64,000 nucleotides of DNA from G020353115 sp964389685 (lineage in GTDB: Bacteria; Bacteroidota; Bacteroidia; Bacteroidales; VadinHA17): positions 73,746 to 137,745 of the forward strand of contig CAYMFM010000004.1 in NCBI GenBank assembly GCA_964389685.1. The letters run 5' to 3'. Positions within the stretch are counted from its first letter, which is position 1. Each line of letters starts with the position of its first letter. A program made the position numbers and the translations under genes. Below the pieces are notes generated by a model. The model saw only the letters and a program-made list of their open reading frames with translations. It did not search any database and was not told the DNA's origin. This document shows positions 54,798 through 63,879 of the stretch, in pieces.

Positions 54798-56196
54798 GTT
54801 CCAGGATACCCAGCTTTCTCTCTTTCGTCCATTCTCCCCGGGTAAAGTCGGGAAATTTTACCGGAACGGATCCCAATTCAACCGATATTTCTGAGAGGGG
54901 TCCCACTACACTCCAGGAGGCTCCATCATAAACATCCATATCAAGGGGAAGACCCCTGTTCAGGTTATCGATCAACCGGTAGATCTCTACAAAATCCATC
55001 CCGCCATGTCCACCATACCTTTCTATCGGTTCTTTCAGGCTTTCCCAGATCGGGTGCTGGTATTTGTTGCGGTACTCTTTATATTCTTCATCCGGAAGCC
55101 ATCCGTGGCCCTTCCCTTCAATGGAAAGACGGCTGGGATAACCTTCGTGGAAGGCATGTGTCCCGGCCAGGGCATTAATCCGGCTGTAGGGTCTTGGTGT
55201 AACTACATCGTGCTGGACCAGAATGGATCTGCCCAGTGAGGTTTTTATCAGGCTGCTGTTCATGTCACCGTGCTTGAAATTCGTACGGTTGTAAAACTCG
55301 TTATCGGGATCTACGGTTTTAGAGTGCTCTGACAGGGATGCCTGCAGGGAACTCATCGATACCATGTGTTCGAACCGGTCACCCCGGTCGATGTCCATAT
55401 ACTGGGCTACCGGTCCTAATCCATGTGTCGTGTAAAGGTTACCATCCCTGTCTACATGGTGCCTGATCCTCCATTTGTTGAAATAAGCATCACTGAAGAG
55501 GTAACCCGTCCGCAGGTTGTGTATATAGGCTGCTTCGGCATAGGTCAATGTGCCAAACACTCCGTTTTTGACCATATTCAATATCCAGAGCTCCTCGGCT
55601 CCATAACATACATTTTCGAGCATCATGCAATTTTTCTGTGTCTCTTCTGCTGTGTTTACCAGTTGCCAGCAACCTTCCACCGTGTATGAAGCAGGCACTT
55701 CAACAGCCACATGTTTTCCACGTTGCATGGATTCAACGGCCATGGGAGCATGAAGATCCCAGTGTGTGAATATCAAGACCAGGTCAATATCATCCCTTGC
55801 CACCATCTCTTTCCAGGCATCCTCAGTGCCTCCATACAGAGCAGGATTTTGCCCTCCCTTTTTCAGAAACTCGAAGGTACGGTCAACTTTATCCTGCTGG
55901 ATATCACATATGGCAGTGATGATGGCTTTATCCGGGCAGAGAGCATTCACGAGCCCTGTCATTCCAAATCCCCGGTTTCCCAATCCAATGATTCCGACTT
56001 TTACCTGGGAAATGGGTGGTACTGTCAATCCAATTACAGATGTACCTTTTCCCGGAACATTCTTACTGATATTTTCCAGGATCTCTTCTACTCCGGGTTG
56101 TTTCTCTGGTTTGCATCCAATCCCGGAAATGCCCAGCATGGCTCCTGACAGGGCGGAGATCTTAAGAAATGACCGGCGACTGAGTTCTTTTTTCAT
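54790..56196 (-). CDS. GH109-like Tat-exported Gfo/Idh/MocA protein (alpha-N-acetylgalactosaminidase family)
   Basis: This 468-residue protein has a twin-arginine leader with lipobox-like end (KKELSRRSFLKISALSGAML ... GIGCKPEKQ). The NAD site is VKVGIIGLGNRGFGMTGLVN (~67-86). GH109 marks are VEVPASYTVEGCWQLVNTAE, MMLENVCYGAEELWILNMVK, NLYTTHGLGPVAQYMDIDRG, EKYGGHGG-like EPIERYGGHGGMDFVEIYRL and LPLDMDVYDGASWSVVGPLS. GH109 enzymes use tightly bound NAD+ to cleave glycosides through a 3-keto elimination mechanism. The exact sugar here may differ from GalNAc. It has its own folded-export leader like the oxidoreductase at 43544, and overlaps the porter gene. Confidence 0.85.
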   Translation of the reverse strand: MKKELSRRSFLKISALSGAMLGISGIGCKPEKQPGVEEILENISKNVPGKGTSVIGLTVPPISQVKVGIIGLGNRGFGMTGLVNALCPDKAIITAICDIQQDKVDRTFEFLKKGGQNPALYGGTEDAWKEMVARDDIDLVLIFTHWDLHAPMAVESMQRGKHVAVEVPASYTVEGCWQLVNTAEETQKNCMMLENVCYGAEELWILNMVKNGVFGTLTYAEAAYIHNLRTGYLFSDAYFNKWRIRHHVDRDGNLYTTHGLGPVAQYMDIDRGDRFEHMVSMSSLQASLSEHSKTVDPDNEFYNRTNFKHGDMNSSLIKTSLGRSILVQHDVVTPRPYSRINALAGTHAFHEGYPSRLSIEGKGHGWLPDEEYKEYRNKYQHPIWESLKEPIERYGGHGGMDFVEIYRLIDNLNRGLPLDMDVYDGASWSVVGPLSEISVELGSVPVKFPDFTRGEWTKERKLGILEHA

Positions 56197-56439
56197 GCTG
56201 TTTGTTTTAATGGTTATTGGTTCTTTCCTTTTGTTTTAAAACTAATGATTTTTCACTGCATAATCAATGAATTGCAGGATAAAAATGTATATCGAATATA
56301 CGGTATGGCAATTTCCTGGTGACTTATTCGAGAAGTAACAAAATACTCTCCGGTACAAGATGGAAGGATCCTTTTTTGAAATAGGGCATTGTATCGAACT
56401 GATCACCTTTACCCAGTACTCTTGGATCCTCAGTTTTTT

Positions 56440-57374
56440 TCATTTTTTACTGAGATCCAGCAGTTCGATCTTCCGGAAATCAGTAGGATGACTCTCTGCC
56501 TGCAGGGCAATGTATCCTTCCGTTAATGGTGTGCCATCGGGTACCGGGTAATCTTCTGNNNNNNNNNNNNNNNNNNNNNNNNNNNNNNNNNNNNNNNNNN
56601 NNNNNNNNNNNNNNNNNNNNNNNNNNNNNNNNNNNNNNNNNNNNNNNNNNNNNNNNNNAGGGCAATGTATCCTTCCGTTAATGGTGTGCCATCGGGTACC
56701 GGGTAATCTTCTGGCTTATTCCCTCCTCCAATCTGGGGCTTGGAATAGGTCATTACCGTATCTCCGTTCACCACATGATGAATGATCTCATCTCCTTTAA
56801 CCACCAGTTCAAATGTGATCCACTCTTCTCCGTGGTAGGTTTTTGAATGTGAAGAGGTGCAATGGTCAGTTATGAGCCTTCCATCCATCACCACGTTTGT
56901 GCCCGGTGTACATACATTCCCCGTTGTTCTTTCACCTTCACCAGTGCCACCCAGGAGCTGGGCTTCAACCGAGACAGGAAAATCCTGATGCAATCCCATA
57001 CTTTCTGCAGACTGCGAATGAAACATTACCCCGTTGTTTTTGTATGCCCATTCCGGACCACCCTGAACCTGCTCTCCCACAAACCGGTATTCAACCCTTA
57101 ATTTGTAATGGGAAAACTTCTGGTTGAAGAAAATGTGACCGAATTCACCATCGAACGTTTCATATTCATCGTACCGGATCTTCAGCAAGCCATCTTCCAC
57201 ACGGAAGGTGTTTTTGAAATTGTCATTCAGTTCATAGCCGGAAATTTTTATATTCCACCCGGTCAGGTCTGTACCGTTGAACAACTGAATCCATTCAGAA
57301 TCACTTGTTTTTTGCTGTTTGGGTTGGCAGGAAACCAGAGCCAGCATCAGGATTAACAGGTTGGAGGTTCTCAT
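56440..57374 (-). CDS. DUF1080 (3-keto-disaccharide hydrolase) lipoprotein, interrupted by an assembly gap
   Basis: The gene begins at ATG 57374 (MRTSNLLILMLALVSCQPKQ, lipobox) and shows IQLFNGTDLTGWNIKISGYE, FFNQKFSHYKLRVEYRFVGE, AYKNNGVMFHSQSAESMGLH and GKSP-like EDYPVPDGTPLTEGY. A 100-N gap (56559-56658) is flanked by the same 55 bases on both sides. Removing the Ns and one copy (155 bases) leaves 780 bases, a 259-codon ORF ending YIALQAESHPTDFRKIELL ... SKK and a TGA at 56440-56442, which is the normal C-terminus of the family. The gene is therefore very likely intact in the organism. It would hydrolyse 3-keto glycosides in the periplasm. Confidence 0.88.
56559..56658. other. Scaffold gap of 100 Ns with duplicated flanks
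   Basis: The 55 bases at 56504-56558 are repeated exactly at 56659-56713. This is the sign of two contigs whose overlapping ends were joined with a fixed-size gap instead of being merged, so no real sequence need be missing. Confidence 0.92.
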
Positions 57375-57414
57375 TATATATCGATTCTTTAAGAGAGTTA
57401 CAAACAATTTATTT

Positions 57415-59505
57415 TTATCTGATAGGTTCAAATGTAATGCAATCTATCCCGGCCATATTTCCGGGCTTTGCTTTTGGATCTTTACCGGTAACCGTCACGG
57501 TCAGGATGTTTTCACCGGCATGAATTTTATGTATTCCAAAACTGAACGGAACCGTTTTTACTCCATCCGGGGAATACCCGTTAAATGATTTTTGCAGTGC
57601 TGTGCCATTGATTTTGAAGCGGATTATTCCATAGTCAACAGCTTGTGTCAGGATGCCGGAAATAGCAAATACTCCTTCTTCTTCAGACAGAAACCGGATT
57701 TTCAATTGATCACCGGTTTCAGCATTACGCCACCAGAGTTGTGAATTGCCACTCCATCCAACCTGTAATCCCGATTGGACACCTGCGGTCCCGTTACCAG
57801 CATCCAGCACTTCCATCCATTCACCCTCAAGCAATCCATTCTCATCTACAACCGGCGGATAAATGTCGGTTCGTTTCATTGCAACCGGCTTTTTTACCAT
57901 TTCCGGATCCGGTTTAACATTACTGGTGAATCCTGGTTTTGCATACCAGAATGCGGTCATGGCATAGTTTATCGTTGTCTGTGCCCAGTGCCACAGTTCA
58001 ATATCGGATTGAATGGAGGTGGAAAAGGGCATTGCATCCAGGGACCTGTAGCGCATGTTTACGGTCATACCCGGATTAAAATTACCGGCACCGGTAGGTT
58101 GAGCAATAAAGGGATGGCTAAAAATTTCCGGGCGGCACCAGGCATAGCCGTAATAATCTTCAGTCCCGGTTCCGATACAGGAGGGAAAATCTTCACCATC
58201 GACGAATATCTTCTCATCACCTTCGCCCCACCAGGCATCAGCGGTATTGAAGACGGTCAATGCATCGCCAACGTAAACCCCCTCTCCTTCAAGAGTTACG
58301 TAGTTCACGTCGAAATGCCAGTCGTGATCTTTATCTGACCGTGGTTTTGCGCTGTAGATTTGATAATATTCATGCCAGGAGGTGCCGAAATACATGCTCT
58401 CTTTTTTCCAGGTATAATCATTCACACCGATCTCTGCTTCGACATCCACTGGATCATTACCAAAATTAATGATCCTTACGGTGCTGTTTTCCCTGTAGGG
58501 CATAACCCACAGGCTTTTCATGATGCACTCTTCGGTTACCTGTGTATACCAGGTATTTGACGGATGAACTTGATAACCTGTTCCGAAAAATTCTCCAACG
58601 GGAACCCAGACAGTATTGTTGCCGTCAAACGAAATGGAGAGTACGGTTGATCTGAGAGCCTGGTTGAGGTTTTCCGAGTTAAGTTTAATCGCGATGTCAA
58701 CAATTGCCTGTGATTTTTCCTTTAGCAACAGGTTCAGTGTATCTCCCGGATTGAGCTGTTGATTGACATTATACTCGTTTGCTTCGGGAACCTGGAGTCC
58801 GGATTCCATCAGGGTTGCATTGGTTTTATCTATTTTTTTTCTGGCTTCTGCAAGTACTTGTTTCGTAACACTTTCAACAACGGTACCCGGTTCATAGGTC
58901 CGGTAATTGATGTTGTAATAGACACTGGGTCTGCGCCGGTTCTCCTTAATGATGATCGAATCGCATTCATAGGTAATTTTGCAATGGTCAGCATAGGGAA
59001 CAGGCAGATAGAGGTTATGCCCCCGTCTCTGATAATCGGTCAGTGGAGATACGGATGAACTGAGCGGTTCACCGGCAAGCAATCCACCACTTAAGATTTT
59101 CAGTACATTGTCTTCGATAACGGGGTCAGGAAGGTTGTCGATGTATATCCTGAGTGTTCCTTCTGAGGCGCCCGCTCCGGCAAATGTCATCCAGTACCTC
59201 ACGATAGCGCCGGGGCCATAGGTGTCAAAAAGGACAAATTCACGTCTTCCTTCATTCTCCTCCTCCCGGATGAATTGTGTATAATCGCCGTTTGCAAACC
59301 AGCCATCCTGGTCTGGAGCGATGCTTCGCCTGTCGTAACTGCTGAATTGCCTGACGCTGTATCCTGGTTCCGGGTAGAGGGTTAATCCCTGGCGGTCTGT
59401 CATCTCTTCGAGAAGAGATACGAGGGTTACCTTTTTAGAAGTGCATGAAAAAAGGAATAAAAAAATGCATGGTAGCAGAATGATTAATTGCAGTGTTTTT
59501 TTCAT
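57415..59505 (-). CDS. GH172 (DUF2961) family glycoside hydrolase, lipoprotein
   Basis: This 696-residue protein has a lipobox (LLPCIFLFLFSCTSKK). The DUF2961 core is visible in YSVRQFSSYDRRSIAPDQDG, EFVLFDTYGPGAIVRYWMTF, PSIYYNINYRTYEPG-like SVYYNINYRTYEPGTVVESV, DWHFDVNYVTLEGEGVYVGD, WWGEGDEKIFVDGEDFPSCI and GTGTEDYYGYAWCRPEIFSH (the acidic G-T-E-D-Y-Y site). Members are furanosidases, transglycosidases on fructofuranosyl or arabinofuranosyl linkages, and form multimers. A C-terminal carbohydrate-binding-like sandwich follows. It is in the minus-strand run upstream of the DUF1080 gene; the substrate in a rhamnose-rich context is not obvious. Confidence 0.9.
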   Translation of the reverse strand: MKKTLQLIILLPCIFLFLFSCTSKKVTLVSLLEEMTDRQGLTLYPEPGYSVRQFSSYDRRSIAPDQDGWFANGDYTQFIREEENEGRREFVLFDTYGPGAIVRYWMTFAGAGASEGTLRIYIDNLPDPVIEDNVLKILSGGLLAGEPLSSSVSPLTDYQRRGHNLYLPVPYADHCKITYECDSIIIKENRRRPSVYYNINYRTYEPGTVVESVTKQVLAEARKKIDKTNATLMESGLQVPEANEYNVNQQLNPGDTLNLLLKEKSQAIVDIAIKLNSENLNQALRSTVLSISFDGNNTVWVPVGEFFGTGYQVHPSNTWYTQVTEECIMKSLWVMPYRENSTVRIINFGNDPVDVEAEIGVNDYTWKKESMYFGTSWHEYYQIYSAKPRSDKDHDWHFDVNYVTLEGEGVYVGDALTVFNTADAWWGEGDEKIFVDGEDFPSCIGTGTEDYYGYAWCRPEIFSHPFIAQPTGAGNFNPGMTVNMRYRSLDAMPFSTSIQSDIELWHWAQTTINYAMTAFWYAKPGFTSNVKPDPEMVKKPVAMKRTDIYPPVVDENGLLEGEWMEVLDAGNGTAGVQSGLQVGWSGNSQLWWRNAETGDQLKIRFLSEEEGVFAISGILTQAVDYGIIRFKINGTALQKSFNGYSPDGVKTVPFSFGIHKIHAGENILTVTVTGKDPKAKPGNMAGIDCITFEPIR

Positions 59506-59520
59506 AGTAAATAGTATTTA

Positions 59521-60720
59521 TTATATAATTTTCTGGATGATGCTACCCGTCTCTTTCTCTTTCAGGATCAGTTTAACCTGTCCATCGGGCATTTGTTCCT
59601 TTTTAATAACGATGTATTTATCATCCATCTCTTCAATCCCTTTTTCCTGCTGGATTTTTTCTTTACCGCGCCAATCTTCCAGGATAAGAGGTTCCCATTT
59701 TTTTGATTTTGCCGACCGGTAGCAGGCATCCATAATTGCATTGACCACATAACCATCATAGAAGGTTTCTGTCGGTTCATTTCCACTGTCTATGGAATTG
59801 AGCATATCAGCAAACATGTTTGTATACCCGAGTTCATGAACCTCGTCTCCAACCGGGAAAAGCCAGCCTTTATCGGTTTCTGTTTTTTCGGCAACATAAC
59901 CTCCCTTTCCAGCTGCGGTGAACATTTCGAATCCTGTTCGCAGGAAGTTATTAATCCAGATTGTCCCTTCGGTTCCGGCAATCTCATCCCGGAGATCCAT
60001 TCCTCCGCGGAACACCCAGCTCACTTCAAATTGTCCGATGGCCCCGTTTTCAAAACGGATCAGCCCGATTCCATGATCTTCTGCTTCGATGGGGTGAACC
60101 TGGGTATCAGCCCAGCAAACAACATCAACCGGTTTGATCCCTTTTCCGATAAAGCTTCTGATGATTTCAATGCAGTGGCAACCCATATCCACAATAGCTC
60201 CTCCACCCGCAAGTTCCAGGTTCCAGAACCAGTCGCTATGGGGACCACCGTGTGCTTCCCTGGATCGTACCCACAAAATTTTTCCCAGGGCTCCATTCTT
60301 AACGGATTCCAGCGATTTCAGTGTCTTTGGCGGATAAACCAGATCTTCCAGGTACCCGTTGAAAAGGCCCGCTTTCTCGACCATATCAAGCATCTCTTTG
60401 GCTTCCAAAGCATTTCTTGCCAGTGGTTTGGTGCAGAGTATGTTCTTTCCTGCTTGTACAGCCAGTGCGACCGCCTCTTTATGCAGGTGGTTTGGCAGTC
60501 CAATCACCACCGTATCCGTCTCAAAATCATTGATTGCCTCAGCCATATCAGAAGTGGGCCTTGGAATGCCCCACTCGCTGGCAAATTTCTTCGCTTTTTC
60601 CAGCGACCTTGAATAGACTGAATAGACATGGTCTTTTCCCCGCTGATTATGCAGGGTCATGGTGTAAAACAGCCCGATTAACCCGGTTCCCAGCATGGTA
60701 ATTTTGTGTTCCTGTGCCAT
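59521..60720 (-). CDS. Cytoplasmic Gfo/Idh/MocA-family oxidoreductase
   Basis: I start at ATG 60720 (MAQEHKITMLGTGLIGLFYT), because the NAD-binding fold begins there; the frame extends 49 codons upstream without family similarity (length ~399). Marks are MLGTGLIGLFYTMTLHNQRG, TVVIGLPNHLHKEAVALAVQ, NILCTKPLARNALEAKEMLD (the E-K-P equivalent is T-K-P), WVRSREAHGGPHSDWFWNLE and GGGAIVDMGCHCIEIIRSFI. Unlike the two Tat-exported relatives it has no leader, so it would work on an imported sugar or glycoside. It lies between the GH172 and GH78 genes. Confidence 0.88.
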   Translation of the reverse strand: MAQEHKITMLGTGLIGLFYTMTLHNQRGKDHVYSVYSRSLEKAKKFASEWGIPRPTSDMAEAINDFETDTVVIGLPNHLHKEAVALAVQAGKNILCTKPLARNALEAKEMLDMVEKAGLFNGYLEDLVYPPKTLKSLESVKNGALGKILWVRSREAHGGPHSDWFWNLELAGGGAIVDMGCHCIEIIRSFIGKGIKPVDVVCWADTQVHPIEAEDHGIGLIRFENGAIGQFEVSWVFRGGMDLRDEIAGTEGTIWINNFLRTGFEMFTAAGKGGYVAEKTETDKGWLFPVGDEVHELGYTNMFADMLNSIDSGNEPTETFYDGYVVNAIMDACYRSAKSKKWEPLILEDWRGKEKIQQEKGIEEMDDKYIVIKKEQMPDGQVKLILKEKETGSIIQKII

Positions 60721-60805
60721 TTTGCCTATGTTGAATGTTGCGTTGTTAATCTGTTTTTTGATAGTGTATCCTGTCCTTTTGTTTTCAAACCGGCATGCCT
60801 GACTT

Positions 60806-63661
60806 TCATTTTTTAGGATGAATTGAATATTTCGACTCGAATTGATATGTTCCCGATCCAATTTCAAAAATTCCCTGGTTTTTGCTCACTCCGACTTGCT
60901 GCACACCTGGTGAATTTACTGCTTCTTCGCCACCTTCAGTTATGGATTCGGGGAAATCCGAAGGAACATAAACGATAGCATGGGTATTTACCGGTACGGT
61001 AATATTCAGGATGAACCGATCATTTTCGGACCTCCATTCGGTCCGAATCAATCCGTGGATCGAATGATATTCTCCTTTTGCCCAGGTGAGGCTTCCACCG
61101 GGTTCTGGTTTTATGATGAATTTTTTATAACCGGGGTGATTATCGTCCCGGTTGATCCCCAGGATAGTCCGGTACATCCATTCGGCAACGGAACCGAAAG
61201 AATAATGGTTGAACGAATTCATTCCAATGTCCTGGAAGCCTCTTCCTTTAACCCAGCCATCCCATCTCTCCCAGATGGTGGTTGCTCCCTGGTCAACCGG
61301 GTATAACCAGGATGGTAACTCATGACTCTCCAGTAAATCATAAGCAAGCGGTGTATACCCCCAATCCGTAAGTTCCTTCATCAATAATACTGTTGAGTGG
61401 AAACCCGTTGATATTCGCCCATCATAATCCGAGATCCTTCGCAGCATATGATTGACAGCCAATGGTTTCAGGCTGTCAGGAAGCAACTTAAAATTCAGGG
61501 CTATGACATACCCTGCCTGCGTATCACCGGTTATTTCCCCATTACCAGACACGAAATTATCATTAAAAACCTGACGTATTGAATCGGCAAGGGCGGAATA
61601 TTCTTTTGCATCTGAACCGATACCAAGCAGGTTTGCCATCTCAGCCAATATGTTTGTAGAATAAGCAAAATAGGCAGTAGCAAAAACATCTTTTGGCATG
61701 GTAGCACCTTCGTCGGGGTAACTATCCGATTCGATCAGGTCTCCGTTTAACCAGTCACCATATTGATTACCCGCATGATTTCTCCATACCAGGTCCGGAT
61801 TGCTTTTGTGGACAAAATCGATGAATTTTTTTGCCGATTGATACTGCTTCTCCAATACTCTCAGATCACTGTAGTTCTGGTAGACGCTGTAAGGAACCAC
61901 CAGTCCGGCATCAGCCCATCCCGGTGCATTCAGGTGTGGTCTATCCCAGTTGGGGTGCGGGGCAAAATCTGCAAATTCCCCTTCTTCAGTCTGTGCATCC
62001 CGGATATCCCGGATCCATTTTGTGTAAAAGGGAGCCATGTTCATGTTGTATATGGCAGTCTGGGCGAACACCAGGGCGTCGCCCATCCATCCCATTCGTT
62101 CATCCCGCTGGGGACAATCGGTCGGGATTCCGTGCTGATTGTCACGTTGCGTCCAGAGAATGTTGTTCCAGAGCTGATTCAGTTCAGGGTTTGAGCATTC
62201 AAAATGACCTGTTTGTTCCGGATCTGATGAGATTGCGATACCGGAGAGCATGGAAAGATCAGGCTTTCTGCTCATTCCGGTTATTTCCACAAACTGAAAT
62301 CCGTGGTAGGTAAACCGGGGTTCCAGAGTATCGTAGGGTTCACCCGAAGTGATGAATATATCTTCCTGTTTTGCTCTGCGCAGGTTTTGGGTATATAGCC
62401 CTCCTTCTTCAGTTAGCCTCTCACCGTGCCGCAACATGATCTTCGTTCCTTCCGGTTCATTTGCTACAAGACGACACCAACCTGCGATGTTCTGTCCCAT
62501 ATCGATGATGTAAACACCCGTATCAGGTTCGATAACGGTTACCGGTCTGAGTGTATCAATAACCCGGATGGGTTCATGCATCTGTGCAACCAGCTCAATT
62601 CCAGGATCCGGAAAAACATGCACGGCTTTCCATTCCGAGTCATCAAATCCTGTGTTGTCCCATCCCGGAATGTTTCTCCTGGCATCAATGGTTTCTCCAA
62701 GGAACATGTCAGCAAAACGGATGGGGCCATCTGCAAATTCTTTCCAGGAACCATCAGATACAACAGTTATTGACTCTCCATTCTCCGTTTGTATAGCTAA
62801 TTGAAGCAGGAATTTCCTGTCCAGGCTGCCATAGTTTTTACCTCTCCTGGCATCGTCTCCCCATTGTCCGAATGTTCCGATATACCATCCGTCACCCAGA
62901 ATTGCACCGATGGTGTTTTCTCCCGGTTTCAGCATATCCGTTACATCATATGCCTGGTATTGCACCCTTTTGGTATAGTCTGTCCATTCCGGTGCCAGCA
63001 CATGATCGCCAACTTTTTCCCCGTTGATATGAAGTTCATACAATCCAAGGGCTGAAACATAAACCATGGCACTTTTTGCGTCGGAATCAATCAGGAATGT
63101 TTTTCTAACCATTGGAGATGGGGTCCCGGGAGGAGTACCTCTGCTTGTAAGGATTGTATCAACCGGTCTTGTGGTTTCTGCTTCATCAGATGCAATTCCA
63201 ATCCATTTTGCCTGCCAGTTGGATTTATCAAGAAGTCCCATTGACCAGGAGGAAGGAGTACTCCAGGGAGAAGGACGATCCGCTTTATCCCAGATCCTCA
63301 CCTTCCAGTAATAGGTAGTGTTCGATTCGAGTTCTTTCCCGGAGTATTCAACCTGGATGGAACGTTCTGAAATGATTTTTCCTGAATTCCACATATTCCC
63401 TTCCTCTTTGCTTAAATTCCCGGGATTTGAAGCAACCAGGATGCGATAAGCAGACTGGGTCTGGTTGCGCTCATCCGATTGCATGATCCAACTGAACCGG
63501 GGTTGTTTATCATCGATGCCAACCGGCTCTTTCCGGTATTCACAACGCAGATCCACAATCTGTATATCTGCAGATTTTTTACAGGTGATTGTGAAGATTA
63601 GTCCAGTCAAACAGATGGATAACAGGATGAAAACCTTCCTGGATTTGATTATAAATTTCAT
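60806..63661 (-). CDS. Alpha-L-rhamnosidase, glycoside hydrolase family 78, lipoprotein
   Basis: This 951-residue protein has a lipobox (LTGLIFTITCKKSADIQ, Cys27). The order is that of GH78: N-terminal fibronectin-like domain (VDLRCEYRKEPVGIDDKQPR, SAYRILVASNPGNLSKEEGN, YYWKVRIWDK), two beta-sandwich domains (ALGLYELHINGEKVGDHVLA, IIDMGQNIAGWCRLVANEPE), the (alpha/alpha)6 catalytic barrel with TDCPQRDERMGWMGDALVFA (catalytic Glu521) and FATAYFAYSTNILAEMANLL, and a C-terminal sandwich (GGSLTWAKGEYHSIHGLIRT). It releases terminal alpha-L-rhamnose from a rhamnose-containing glycan or glycoside in the periplasm. It is the first gene of the long minus-strand run down to the sulfatase at 45745. Confidence 0.93.
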   Translation of the reverse strand: MKFIIKSRKVFILLSICLTGLIFTITCKKSADIQIVDLRCEYRKEPVGIDDKQPRFSWIMQSDERNQTQSAYRILVASNPGNLSKEEGNMWNSGKIISERSIQVEYSGKELESNTTYYWKVRIWDKADRPSPWSTPSSWSMGLLDKSNWQAKWIGIASDEAETTRPVDTILTSRGTPPGTPSPMVRKTFLIDSDAKSAMVYVSALGLYELHINGEKVGDHVLAPEWTDYTKRVQYQAYDVTDMLKPGENTIGAILGDGWYIGTFGQWGDDARRGKNYGSLDRKFLLQLAIQTENGESITVVSDGSWKEFADGPIRFADMFLGETIDARRNIPGWDNTGFDDSEWKAVHVFPDPGIELVAQMHEPIRVIDTLRPVTVIEPDTGVYIIDMGQNIAGWCRLVANEPEGTKIMLRHGERLTEEGGLYTQNLRRAKQEDIFITSGEPYDTLEPRFTYHGFQFVEITGMSRKPDLSMLSGIAISSDPEQTGHFECSNPELNQLWNNILWTQRDNQHGIPTDCPQRDERMGWMGDALVFAQTAIYNMNMAPFYTKWIRDIRDAQTEEGEFADFAPHPNWDRPHLNAPGWADAGLVVPYSVYQNYSDLRVLEKQYQSAKKFIDFVHKSNPDLVWRNHAGNQYGDWLNGDLIESDSYPDEGATMPKDVFATAYFAYSTNILAEMANLLGIGSDAKEYSALADSIRQVFNDNFVSGNGEITGDTQAGYVIALNFKLLPDSLKPLAVNHMLRRISDYDGRISTGFHSTVLLMKELTDWGYTPLAYDLLESHELPSWLYPVDQGATTIWERWDGWVKGRGFQDIGMNSFNHYSFGSVAEWMYRTILGINRDDNHPGYKKFIIKPEPGGSLTWAKGEYHSIHGLIRTEWRSENDRFILNITVPVNTHAIVYVPSDFPESITEGGEEAVNSPGVQQVGVSKNQGIFEIGSGTYQFESKYSIHPKK

Positions 63662-63688
63662 GTCTGGGATAGAATGGTTAAGATTGTT

Positions 63689-63696
63689 TAAATCTA
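63689..63696 (-). promoter_or_regulatory. Possible -7 element upstream of the GH78 gene
   Basis: On the minus strand TAGATTTA matches TAnnTTTG in seven of eight positions, 28 bp before the start codon. It would drive the long minus-strand glycan operon; no clear -33 box was seen. Confidence 0.3.
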
Positions 63697-63827
63697 TTCA
63701 ATATCCCGGAGAATTGAAACGGTTTGGCTGACTTTTCTTAGGAGTGCGATGGACCGTGCGAATTTCCTCCGGAATCTTAATCAGTAAGTTACATTTATTT
63801 GCGAGGGGCTATGCTTACTGACGGTTG

Positions 63828-63857
63828 GTGCAAAACACGTTCAGATGTGTTTTGCAC
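63828..63857. terminator. Perfect 11-bp hairpin after the YoeB-like gene
   Basis: GTGCAAAACAC and GTGTTTTGCAC pair perfectly across an 8-base loop, 23 bases beyond the toxin stop in its direction of reading. No long T-run follows, so it is a probable but unproven terminator. Confidence 0.5.
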
Positions 63858-63879
63858 ATTGTTACCACCCGTTTTCTTA

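Noticed and set aside
60721..60867. 49-codon upstream extension of the oxidoreductase
   Set aside because: It precedes the start of the Rossmann fold and overlaps the 3' end of the GH78 gene; ATG 60720 fits the family start.
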